This document shows, piece after piece, positions 23,749-31,458 of a stretch of 50,535 nt of DNA (within the stretch, counting starts at the first letter, position 1; each line of letters begins with the position of its first letter). The translations under genes were made by a program, and so were the position numbers. Source of the stretch: Streptomyces boluensis (GTDB lineage: Bacteria > Actinomycetota > Actinomycetes > Streptomycetales > Streptomycetaceae); NCBI RefSeq assembly GCF_009908195.1, contig NZ_JAAAHS010000011.1:1-50535 (forward strand). Reading direction: 5' to 3'. Under the pieces are notes generated by a model that saw only the letters and a list, made by a program, of their open reading frames with translations, was not told where the DNA came from and did no database searches.

Positions 23749-24888
23749 GTGAGCCAAGCAATCCGGAGGGCCGGCGAACTGGCCCTGGATGAGACGACGG
23801 TCACAGCGCTTCGGGCCGTGCTGAGGACCACCGCCGACGAGGTCGTCCAGGCGATCATTGACGAGGTCCCTCCCTACGCCCACGCCCTTTCGGGCCGCAT
23901 GGGCGTCACCATCCGCCGGGCCGTCCGCACCGCCCTGGGGCACTACTTGGACCTCGCGAGCGGGAATGCCACAGGCGGCGACGCCGGTGACGCCGCCTAC
24001 GAGCTGGGCCGCGGCGAGGTGCGCGACGGCCGTTCCATGGACGCCCTGCTCAGCGCCTACCGCGTCGGCGCCCGCGTGGCCTGGCGATGCCTGGCAGCGG
24101 GTGCCGTACCCGCAGGTCTGCCCGCCGCCGAGGTCGCCAAGTTCGCCGAGCTGACCTTCGCCTACATCGACGAGCTCTCCGCCGCGAGCGCCGCGGGCCA
24201 CGCCGACGAACTGGCCGCCCGGGGCAGGGCCCACGAGCGCCACCTGGAACACCTGGCCCGCGACCTCCTCGCCGGCGCGAGCCCGGACGTGCTGCTTGCC
24301 TCCGTTCAACGGGCCGGGTGGCAGCCTCCGGATTCGCTGACCGCGGTCCTGCTGCCCGCCGCCCAGGCCTGGCCCGCCTATCGCGCGCTCGACCTGAACA
24401 CCCTCGTCCTCGACGATCTGCCGGACGCCACCGGACTGCTGCTCGTCCCCGATGCCGACCGGTCACATCTCTTGCGGCAGCTGACCGACCGCACCGCCGT
24501 GGTCGGCCCGGCCCGGCCATGGACTCGTGCGTCCACCTCGTACGCACGAGCCGTACGCGCGCGCTCCCTCTCCTCCGACATTCGCGACACCGAGGACCAC
24601 CTGCCCGAGCTGGTGCTGAGCGCCGACGCCGACGCGTTCGCAGACCTGCGTGCCCGAGCCCTCGCACCGCTCGGGACCTTGCCTGACGCGACCGCACGAC
24701 GCCTTGAGGAGACGCTGCGGGAGTGGCTGCTGCACCAGGGCAGGCGGGACGAGGTGGCGGCGGCGTTGTTCGTCCACCCCCAGACGGTCCGGTACCGGAT
24801 GTCGCAGCTGCGGGAGCTGTTCCCGGATCTCGCATCGCCAGACCGGGTCCTTGAACTGACGCTGGCGGTCGGTCTTCGGGCCGGCTGA
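23749..24888 (+). CDS. PucR/CdaR-type helix-turn-helix regulator
   Basis: 379 residues. The helical N-terminal half (~1-160) resembles the RsbRD-like sensory region of these regulators. A GGDEF-like middle part follows, and the C-terminal HTH_30 is LEETLREWLLHQGRRDEVAA then LFVHPQTVRYRMSQL. The start is a GTG at 23749 downstream of AGGGAAC. Divergent orientation and the palindromes at 23682-23733 suggest control of the desaturase pair, as is common for this type of regulator. It might also control the decarboxylase-family and dehydrogenase genes downstream. It is complete. Confidence 0.85.
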   Translation: MSQAIRRAGELALDETTVTALRAVLRTTADEVVQAIIDEVPPYAHALSGRMGVTIRRAVRTALGHYLDLASGNATGGDAGDAAYELGRGEVRDGRSMDALLSAYRVGARVAWRCLAAGAVPAGLPAAEVAKFAELTFAYIDELSAASAAGHADELAARGRAHERHLEHLARDLLAGASPDVLLASVQRAGWQPPDSLTAVLLPAAQAWPAYRALDLNTLVLDDLPDATGLLLVPDADRSHLLRQLTDRTAVVGPARPWTRASTSYARAVRARSLSSDIRDTEDHLPELVLSADADAFADLRARALAPLGTLPDATARRLEETLREWLLHQGRRDEVAAALFVHPQTVRYRMSQLRELFPDLASPDRVLELTLAVGLRAG

Positions 24889-25054
24889 CGCGTACTTCGA
24901 CCGTCCACGACCGCGTCCGCGAGCGGTCCAGGAATCGTGCCCCGTTCTCGGTGCGTGGTTCTGGGACCAGTGCACCACCGACAAGAGCCAGCGGGACGAG
25001 ATCACCGCGTCGCCTCTGCCCGCGGAGCTGGCCCCGCTGGAGATCGCGCCCGGG

Positions 25055-25669
25055 GTGGGCCTGATCTCGGTGGTGTTCTTCCGCTACGACGTGTGCGACA
25101 TCGACTTCTACACCGAAGCCGCCGTCGGGGTCGCCGTGAAGCCGGCCCGCCACGGCAAGCTCGGCTTCTTCGACCTGGCCTCCGCTCTCAAGAACGACGA
25201 CCTCGATTCGTACGTGCTGTCGCTGCCGGTCAACTCGGAGATCGCGCAGGTGCGCGGCCATGACGGGTACGGCTTCCCCAAGTGGGTCACCGGACTCGAC
25301 GTCGACATCGACGCACGCCGTACGACGGCCCGCGTCGCCAACGACCAGGGCGGTACGGATGTGTCGCTCTCGGTGGCCACGCCGGCGCAGACCGTCCACC
25401 CGAGCGGGGAACGCGTCTCGTCCCTCACCTCGTACACGTCGATCAACGGTGCATGGCACTCGACGCTGAACCAGACCAACGTGCTGTCGGCCGGGACGGT
25501 GCGTTTCCCGCGCGACCTCGACCTCGAGCTCGGGCAGGGCCGTATGTCCGACGACCTGCGCTCCCTGAGCCCGATCAGGACTCTCCAGCTGGACGTCATG
25601 ACCGAAGGCCAGGCCGCGCTGCACATGCCCGTCCCCACCTCGGTCCCCTCGGTCCGGAGCCGGAACTAG
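25055..25669 (+). CDS. Acetoacetate-decarboxylase-family protein, apparently 5'-truncated
   Basis: 204 residues from the first usable start (GTG 25055). Family-like sequence is readable upstream in the same frame from about 24941 (LGAWFWDQ…LAPLEIAPGVGLISVVFFRY), but no ATG, GTG or TTG occurs there. Family features are LPVNSEIAQVRGHDGYGFPK (the normal active-site/strand region with G-x-P-K) and FPRDLDLELG. Members decarboxylate beta-keto acids through a Schiff-base Lys or act as other lyases. The usual N-terminal strand is missing, consistent with a deletion between this gene and the PucR gene. It may be translated as a shortened form. It is 34 bp before the dehydrogenase gene. Confidence 0.65.
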   Translation: MGLISVVFFRYDVCDIDFYTEAAVGVAVKPARHGKLGFFDLASALKNDDLDSYVLSLPVNSEIAQVRGHDGYGFPKWVTGLDVDIDARRTTARVANDQGGTDVSLSVATPAQTVHPSGERVSSLTSYTSINGAWHSTLNQTNVLSAGTVRFPRDLDLELGQGRMSDDLRSLSPIRTLQLDVMTEGQAALHMPVPTSVPSVRSRN

Positions 25670-25703
25670 GACGCCGGAGAGACCAGGAAGAAGGAGCCCT
25701 GCG

Positions 25704-27302
25704 ATGGCCACCGATCACGCAACCCCGTCCACCTTCACCCGCGGCTCGGGCCTGCCCGCGTCACTGACCCCGGCCTGGATCGAGCAGCTGGCCACTCGAG
25801 TTGCCGCCGCACCGGATGCCGCACGAGTCACCACCAACGCCCCGTACACCGGTATCCCGCTCGCCGACCTTCCGGTCTCCACGCCGGCAGACGTCGAGGA
25901 AGCCTTCGGCCGCGCCCGCGTTGCCCAAAAGGCCTGGGCCGCAACGCCGTTGAGCGAGCGCAAGAAGATCCTCCTGCGCTTCCACGACCTCGTCCTGGCC
26001 CACAAGGACGAAGCACTCGACCTGATGCAGGCCGAGAACGGCAAGACCCGCCGCGACGCGAGCCTCGAAGTGATCGACATCGCGATCACCTCCCGCTACT
26101 ACGCCCGCAACGCCGCCAAGTACCTGAGCCCCAAGCGCCGCCGCGGCGCGATGCCCCTGCTCACCCACACCACGGAACGGCACCACCCCAAGGGCGTCGT
26201 CACCGTCATCTCCCCGTGGAACTACCCCCTGAGCATGGCCGCGAGCGACGCCATCGCCGCACTCATGGCCGGCAACGCCGTCGTCCAGAAGCCCGACACG
26301 CAGACCGCGCTCACCGCACTGTGGTCGCTCGGCCTCATGCGTGAGGCAGGACTGCCGGCCGACGTGTGGCAGATGGTGGTCGGCCGCGGCAGCTCCATCG
26401 GCGGCGCGCTCATGGACAACGCCGACTACATGATGTTCACCGGCTCCACCGCCAGCGGACGCCAGATCGCAAGCGATGCCGGCCGGCGCCTCATCGGTGC
26501 ATCCCTCGAACTCGGCGGCAAGAACGCCATGATCGCCCTCGACGACGCCGACATCGACAAGGCCGCCGAGGGCGCCGTCAACGCCTGCTTCCCCTCGGCC
26601 GGTCAACTCTGCGTCTCCATCGAGCGGTTGTACGTGGCGGAGTCGATCCGCGACAAGTTCGTCGCCGCGTTCGTCGCCCGTACGAAGAAGCTCAAGATCG
26701 GCGCCGCATACGACTACAGCATCGACGTCGGCAGCCTCACCACCCCGTCCCAACTGTGCACCGTGACCACGCACGTCGACGATGCCGTGGCCAAGGGCGC
26801 AACCGCCCTCGCGGGCGGCAAGGCACGGCCCGACCTGGGCCCGCTGTTCTACGAGCCGACCATCCTCACCGACGTCACCCCCGACATGACGCTCTACGAC
26901 CACGAGACCTTCGGCCCGGTCGTCTCCGTCTACTCCTACCGGGACGTGGACGAGGCGATCGAGCTCGCCAACTCCTCGCCGTACGGCCTCAACGCCAGCG
27001 TCTGGAGCGGCAACGGAGCCCGCGGCCGCGCGGTGGCCGCCCGCGTCCATGCCGGAACGGTCAACGTCAACGAGGCGTTCGCCGCCGCCTGGGGCAGCAT
27101 CGACGCCCCGATGGGCGGCATGGGCGACTCCGGACTCGGCCGCCGCCACGGAGCCGACGGAATCCTCAAGTACACCGAAGCCCAGACCGTCGCCCACCAG
27201 CGCATCCAGGGCTTCTATCCGCCGACCCGTGTCTCGCCCGAAACCTGGGCGGCCATCCTGACCGGCGCGATGAAGGTCCTGAAGGCGGCAGGCGTTCGCT
27301 GA
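25704..27302 (+). CDS. gabD2: Succinic semialdehyde dehydrogenase (GabD2-type)
   Basis: 532 residues. It oxidises succinic semialdehyde to succinate with NAD(P)+, at the end of GABA-type catabolism. The aldehyde dehydrogenase catalytic set is visible: Asn173 (SPWNYPLS), Glu269 (LELGGKN) and Cys303 (SAGQLCVSIERL). TGSTASGR binds the cofactor. Extra N-terminal and C-terminal segments (KVLKAAGVR) fit the longer actinobacterial GabD2 group. The ATG at 25704 has AAGGAG upstream. It probably shares a transcript with the decarboxylase-family gene. Complete. Confidence 0.9.
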   Translation: MATDHATPSTFTRGSGLPASLTPAWIEQLATRVAAAPDAARVTTNAPYTGIPLADLPVSTPADVEEAFGRARVAQKAWAATPLSERKKILLRFHDLVLAHKDEALDLMQAENGKTRRDASLEVIDIAITSRYYARNAAKYLSPKRRRGAMPLLTHTTERHHPKGVVTVISPWNYPLSMAASDAIAALMAGNAVVQKPDTQTALTALWSLGLMREAGLPADVWQMVVGRGSSIGGALMDNADYMMFTGSTASGRQIASDAGRRLIGASLELGGKNAMIALDDADIDKAAEGAVNACFPSAGQLCVSIERLYVAESIRDKFVAAFVARTKKLKIGAAYDYSIDVGSLTTPSQLCTVTTHVDDAVAKGATALAGGKARPDLGPLFYEPTILTDVTPDMTLYDHETFGPVVSVYSYRDVDEAIELANSSPYGLNASVWSGNGARGRAVAARVHAGTVNVNEAFAAAWGSIDAPMGGMGDSGLGRRHGADGILKYTEAQTVAHQRIQGFYPPTRVSPETWAAILTGAMKVLKAAGVR

Positions 27303-27453
27303 ACCAAGAAAGCAGGCGGCGCGGTCCCGATGAACCGCGCCGTCCCAAGTCGGCTGAACCGCACCGGCCCAGAGCTGCACCAGCCCAGTCCGTCGGCCAG
27401 GTGGACCGGCTGCCGGAACTGCCGCCGCCTGACCGGCCGTTCAGCGCCCCCTG

Positions 27454-28047
27454 CTATCCGGCCAGGGCGAGCAGCAGCCTCTCCACCATCTGTCGCAGGG
27501 CCGCCCGGTCGGTGTTGCCCGGCTCGGGTCGTGTCACCCCGTCGTACGTGAGTCCCTCGGTGAAGGCGACCACGATCCGCCCGCCCTCTTCCGGATCCGG
27601 GCTGCCGAGCGCCGTTGCCAGCAGCTGCGCCTGGCCGATGAACTTCTCCCGGGCGCGGAGCAGTTCGGTGCCCAGCTCGCCTTCCGGATGGCGCGCCGTG
27701 AGGAGGATGATCTCCAGGCGGGCGCGGGTGCGGTCGCGTTGGGGGCCGAGCCAGTGGGCCAGTACGCCGGCGAAGCGGTCGGCGATCTGGCGTACCGGCG
27801 GCGCCTCGGCCAGATCTTCGGAGACGGTTGCCGCTTCGATGTCCGCCACTTCCTGTTCGGCGATGAACGCGATCACCCCGGCGAACAGAGTCTGGCGGGT
27901 ACGGAAGTAATAGCTGGTCGACCCGGCCGGCACCTGCGCCCGCCGGTCCACCGCCCGGTGGGTGAGCCCTTTCAGGCCCTCATCGGCGATGACCGCCACC
28001 GCGGCGGTCAGCAGCGCCTGTACGCGGGGGCTTCTGGCGCCGCTCAC
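27454..28047 (-). CDS. TetR family regulator
   Basis: 197 residues. The N-terminal DNA-binding domain is ALLTAAVAVIADEGLKGLTH then GSTSYYFRTRQTLF. The C-terminal ligand domain includes LEIILLTARHPEGEL. The start is a GTG at 28047 overlapping the stop of the SRPBCC gene (GTGA), so both are made from one transcript. The perfect palindrome at 28616-28631 upstream of that operon is the likely binding site, giving autoregulation. It is complete. The 151 bp between its stop and the dehydrogenase gene show nothing. Confidence 0.9.
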   Translation of the reverse strand: MSGARSPRVQALLTAAVAVIADEGLKGLTHRAVDRRAQVPAGSTSYYFRTRQTLFAGVIAFIAEQEVADIEAATVSEDLAEAPPVRQIADRFAGVLAHWLGPQRDRTRARLEIILLTARHPEGELGTELLRAREKFIGQAQLLATALGSPDPEEGGRIVVAFTEGLTYDGVTRPEPGNTDRAALRQMVERLLLALAG

Positions 28048-28607
28048 GCGACGGCCCGCTTCCTGAGCCTGCTGAGCATCATCCGGCGGACGAGGCCGCT
28101 GAACGGCTCGATGAGCCGCCAGTACCGCCCCATGGCACGACGAGCCGCCTCGTCGAGGCACAGGACCCGGGTCTCGGTGACGACCCGCGTGCCGCCCGTG
28201 GCTGCGTCGGCGCTGAATCTCATGCTGAACGTCGCCTTCGCATAACCCGGTTCATCGAACGCCAGGAAATCGCTCGGCCCCGTGACGTCCGGCCGCCCGT
28301 TGGCCGCTCCCATGGTCCACCACTGGCCCACGATCCCCCTCACCAGCTCCCGGGGCGCGTCCTCGGCCAGTAGCAGGAAGCTGTCCCGCAGATCCTCCTC
28401 CGGTACCTCGCCACCCCTGCTTTTCACGCGCCCGAGCTGCCGCCGTACAGCGAACAGCGCCCGGACAACCGGTCCCCACCCCTCGCCGCCGGCCTTCTCC
28501 ATCTCCTGCCAGGCCGCCCACACCGCCTCCACCGGAGCCGGAATGACCGTCTGGTGCCGGGAGCCGAAGTCCGGGCTGGGAACGAACGTGCCTGCAAGTC
28601 CACTCAT
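28044..28607 (-). CDS. SRPBCC-fold protein in an operon with a TetR regulator
   Basis: 187 residues from the ATG at 28607 (a GTG at 28616 would add three). Helix-grip features are HQTVIPAPVEAVWAAWQEME at the N-terminus and ATFSMRFSADAATGGTRVVT, with the long C-terminal helix RAMGRYWRLIEPFSGLVRRM. Such proteins bind hydrophobic ligands or act as aromatase/cyclase-like or lipid-binding proteins; the role here is unknown. Its transcript starts near the TetR-type palindrome and continues into the regulator. Confidence 0.7.
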   Translation of the reverse strand: MSGLAGTFVPSPDFGSRHQTVIPAPVEAVWAAWQEMEKAGGEGWGPVVRALFAVRRQLGRVKSRGGEVPEEDLRDSFLLLAEDAPRELVRGIVGQWWTMGAANGRPDVTGPSDFLAFDEPGYAKATFSMRFSADAATGGTRVVTETRVLCLDEAARRAMGRYWRLIEPFSGLVRRMMLSRLRKRAVA

Positions 28608-28615
28608 ACCCCGCA

Positions 28616-28631
28616 CTCTACATTTGTAGAG
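28616..28631. promoter_or_regulatory. Perfect TetR-type operator
   Basis: CTCTACATTTGTAGAG, two perfect 7-bp arms around a 2-bp centre. It lies 9 bp before the ATG of the SRPBCC-TetR operon. The position would block transcription initiation or leaderless translation. Autorepression by the TetR protein encoded at 27454-28047 is the simple reading. Confidence 0.6.
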
Positions 28632-28723
28632 TCAGGTGGGCCCCGCATTCGGCAGGATCAGCCCTTCGCTTCAGGCAGTGCTTTCCTCGGTGAACTGCCC
28701 GACCGGCTGTCGTGTGCGGCCGG

Positions 28724-29563
28724 TCAGGGCTGATCGTCCATCAGATCCAGCTCGTTCCAGGCGTGTTCCACACGTCCCACCGACCGCAGCCGGTCGGCGG
28801 AGGTGCCCAGTTCCGCGACGATGGCCTGGACCGCCGAGACCATGGCGGTCAGTGACGGGGTGGAGTGCAGCCCCTCGATCGGGGTCACGAGCAGGTGGTC
28901 GGCGTCTTCCGCGAGGGGAGAGGAGTGCAGGTCGGTCAGTACGCACACGGTCGCCCCCTGTTCGCGCGCGAGGCGGGTGAGTCCGCGCAAGGCGCGGGTG
29001 AGGCGCCACACGTTGATGGCGATGACACAGTCTCCGGCCTGCAGGTGACTCAGTCGCGCGGCCTGCACCGTGGGGGAGCCGAGGGCGAGTTGGATGTCGT
29101 ATCCCATGATGGTCCCCAGGTGCCCGAGGATGTGGGCGGGGGCTGCGGCGGTGCCGGATCCCACCACGAGGGTGCGGCGCGAGGAACGGATGGCCTCGGC
29201 GACGCGGCGGATCGCCTCGACGGATTCTGCCGCCATGAGTGCCTGCACATTGGCGGCGTCTCGTTGCAGCATGCGCGCGGCGGCGTCCTGGGCGGTGCTC
29301 GGTGCGCCACCGGCGCCGGTCAGGCCGTCGAGGTACAGATCGCGCAAGCCCTCTCGGAGGGCCGGCCATCCGTCGAAGCCGAGCTGCTGGCAAGTGCGTA
29401 CGACGGTGGAGGTGTTGGCCCCCGCGCGCTCGGCGACTTCGCGCGCCGAGGCGTAGCTGGCGAAGTGCGGCTCGCGGACCAGTACGCGGACCACCCGCTC
29501 CGCCTGCGGGCCCAGGGCCGCATAACCCTCCTGGTTGCGCAGCCAGGTCTCGATCACGGACAC
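28724..29563 (-). CDS. MurR/RpiR family transcriptional regulator
   Basis: 279 residues. An N-terminal HTH_6 domain (ASAREVAERAGANTSTVVRT, then CQQLGFDGWPALREGL) is followed by a SIS domain (~125-255; TLVVGSGTAAAPAHIL, AGDCVIAINVWR, GATVCVLTDLHSSPLAEDAD). It senses a small phosphorylated or organic ligand. The start is a GTG at 29563 with GAGGAG at good spacing. It lies 30 bp after the ABM gene on the same strand and is probably co-transcribed with it from the palindrome-containing gap at 29897-29976. It likely controls the divergent MFS-amidohydrolase operon. Confidence 0.9.
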   Translation of the reverse strand: MSVIETWLRNQEGYAALGPQAERVVRVLVREPHFASYASAREVAERAGANTSTVVRTCQQLGFDGWPALREGLRDLYLDGLTGAGGAPSTAQDAAARMLQRDAANVQALMAAESVEAIRRVAEAIRSSRRTLVVGSGTAAAPAHILGHLGTIMGYDIQLALGSPTVQAARLSHLQAGDCVIAINVWRLTRALRGLTRLAREQGATVCVLTDLHSSPLAEDADHLLVTPIEGLHSTPSLTAMVSAVQAIVAELGTSADRLRSVGRVEHAWNELDLMDDQP

Positions 29564-29593
29564 GGGAACTCCTCGGCCACGGGACGCGCTCGT

Positions 29594-29896
29594 TCATGGG
29601 CGGTCCGACACGGTATGGGCGACGTCGAACAACTGGCTGTGCACCGCGTCCGGCGAGCTGAAAAAGGGTGCCATGCCCGCCGCCAGCTCGGCCCGGCGGG
29701 GTGACTGCTGCCACGCGGTGTACGCGGCGAGGTCGGGCCACGCGGCGGTGACCACCAGGGTCTGTGAATCCTCGCTGGTCAGGATGTGTGACTCAAGCGC
29801 CCCGGAGGCCTCGATGACCTCGTGGCGTCGGTAGAAGGCGAGGAGTTCATCGGCCTTGGCGGGCACGGGGCGCAGAGTGAGCACTGAAATCTTCAT
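29594..29896 (-). CDS. ABM-domain (antibiotic biosynthesis monooxygenase-like) protein
   Basis: 100 residues, a single ferredoxin-like ABM/dimeric alpha-beta barrel. Segments MKISVLTLRPVPAKADELLA and TLVVTAAWPDLAAYTAWQQS fit the family, which includes quinone- and haem-degrading monooxygenases. The activity of this member is unknown. It is the first gene of the minus-strand unit with the RpiR regulator, divergent from the transporter. Complete. Confidence 0.75.
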   Translation of the reverse strand: MKISVLTLRPVPAKADELLAFYRRHEVIEASGALESHILTSEDSQTLVVTAAWPDLAAYTAWQQSPRRAELAAGMAPFFSSPDAVHSQLFDVAHTVSDRP

Positions 29897-29906
29897 GCAT
29901 CAACCA

Positions 29907-29929
29907 TTGCATAGATGGAGTCTATGCAA
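29907..29929. promoter_or_regulatory. Perfect palindrome in the ABM-RpiR / MFS divergent promoter
   Basis: TTGCATAGA (29907-29915), 5 bp, TCTATGCAA (29921-29929). Both 9-bp arms are perfect. It is 10 bp from the ABM start and 47 bp from the MFS GTG. The size suits an RpiR dimer site, so it probably controls both transcripts. Confidence 0.6.
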
Positions 29930-29976
29930 CTAGCTTTGCGCCGCATCGAGTGCCGGACCTTGTTCGTGGAGGCGCA

Positions 29977-31458
29977 GTGAACCCTTCTCAACCGTCAACA
30001 GCACCACCAGCACTGAACGGCGAGGACCTGTTGCACAGGCTCGACCGGCTGGAGCCCTCTTCAGCACACCGCCGACTGATGTTCCAGGGCGGCCTCGGCT
30101 ACACCTTCGACTCCTTCGACGGCGCGCTGATGGGATACGCCCTGTCCGCGGTCATCGTCCTGTGGAACATCGACGCCGGACCGGCGGGCTGGCTGCTGTC
30201 CTCGCTCTACTTCGGCTATCTGATCGGCGCACTCGGGGCCGGCGTGCTCGCCGACCGGTTCGGCCGACGGCGCCTGATGATGTTCGCGCTGCTGATCTTC
30301 TCCGTCTTCAGCCTGCTGATGGCCACCGCGACCGACCCGACCCAACTCTTCATCTGGCGGGCCCTGTCCGGCATCGGCGTGGGCGCCGAGAGCGTGCTCG
30401 TCGCGCCCTACATCTCGGAGTTCCTGCCCGCCCGCTACCGCGGCCGGTTCGTCGCCCGCACGGTCGGCTTCCTCTCCTTCGGCTACATCCTGGCCGGCGT
30501 CGTCGCCGCCGTCGTGATCGGCCCTCACGCCGAGACCGGATGGCGGATCGCCGCACTGATCACCGCTCTGCCCGTGGTCCTCCTCCTGTGGTGGCGCAAG
30601 AGCCTTCCGGAATCCCCGCGCTACCTCATCTCCCGTGGGCGTCTGGCTGAGGCCGAAGAGGTGGTCCGCCGGTTCGAAAGCGCCGCCCCCGCACCGGGGA
30701 GCGCTCACGCCGAGAGCGGCCTGTCCCGGAAGACACCGCGGGACCACAGCGGATCCCTTGCGGCCTCCCCGCAGGCATCGAGTGCACCGGCCGCGGCGAA
30801 GAGGCCGGCCGTCGCCCAACTGACCGCCCTCTTCGGACCCGGTCTGGCCCGCCGGACACTCGTCCTGTGGGTCATCTGGTTCACCCTGACCGGTGTCAAC
30901 TACGGCTTCGCCAGCTGGCTGCCCACCCTGCTGATCACCGCGAAGGGCTTCGCCATCACCAAGTCCTTCCTGTACGGACTGGTGACCGCCCTCGCCCAGG
31001 TGCCCGGCTACTACATAGCCGCAGCCCTGGTCGACCGCATCGAACGCAAGTGGGTCATCGCCCTGTACGCCACCGGCGCCACCCTGTCCGCCCTGCTGGT
31101 CGCGCTCACCGGAAACGAGGTGCTGCTCCTGGTGGGCGCCGCCTTCCTCGCCGCGTTCATCAACGGCTCCGCAGCTGCGTACTACGTCTACACCTCGGAG
31201 CTGTACCCCACCGCCATCCGCACCACCGGCATGGGCGCGGCCTCGGCGGTCGGGCGGTGCGGCGCCATCCTCTCGCCCATCGCCATCGGCTACCTCTACA
31301 GCCTGGTCGGCTTCAGCAACGTGTTCCTCGGCCTCGTCGGCCTGCTCGCCGTCGCTGTCGTCGTCGTCACCGTGTTCGGCGAGAAGACGGCCGGACGCAG
31401 CCTGGAGCACATCGAAACCGGACACAGCCCGGAGCACATCGAAAGCAGGACCGCATGA
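29977..31458 (+). CDS. MFS transporter (organic acid / sugar porter-like)
   Basis: 493 residues with twelve predicted helices. MFS signatures are GVLADRFGRRRLMM (loop 2-3) and PESPRYLISRGRLAEAEEVV after helix 6. A long polar insert (about residues 235-275) forms the central loop. The pattern GYTFDSFDGALMGYALSAV at the first helix resembles the aromatic-acid and sugar-porter groups. The start is a GTG at 29977 with GGAGG; the ATG at 29950 is less well placed. The stop overlaps the ATG of the amidohydrolase (ATGA). I infer that it imports the amidohydrolase substrate. Confidence 0.88.
   Translation: MNPSQPSTAPPALNGEDLLHRLDRLEPSSAHRRLMFQGGLGYTFDSFDGALMGYALSAVIVLWNIDAGPAGWLLSSLYFGYLIGALGAGVLADRFGRRRLMMFALLIFSVFSLLMATATDPTQLFIWRALSGIGVGAESVLVAPYISEFLPARYRGRFVARTVGFLSFGYILAGVVAAVVIGPHAETGWRIAALITALPVVLLLWWRKSLPESPRYLISRGRLAEAEEVVRRFESAAPAPGSAHAESGLSRKTPRDHSGSLAASPQASSAPAAAKRPAVAQLTALFGPGLARRTLVLWVIWFTLTGVNYGFASWLPTLLITAKGFAITKSFLYGLVTALAQVPGYYIAAALVDRIERKWVIALYATGATLSALLVALTGNEVLLLVGAAFLAAFINGSAAAYYVYTSELYPTAIRTTGMGAASAVGRCGAILSPIAIGYLYSLVGFSNVFLGLVGLLAVAVVVVTVFGEKTAGRSLEHIETGHSPEHIESRTA
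31399..31452 (+). repeat. 27-bp tandem duplication at the transporter 3' end
   Basis: Two copies (31399-31425 and 31426-31452) differ at four positions and encode SLEHIETGH then SPEHIESRT, the last residues of the transporter just before the overlapping start of the amidohydrolase gene. It is in frame, so harmless to both genes. Confidence 0.8.
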
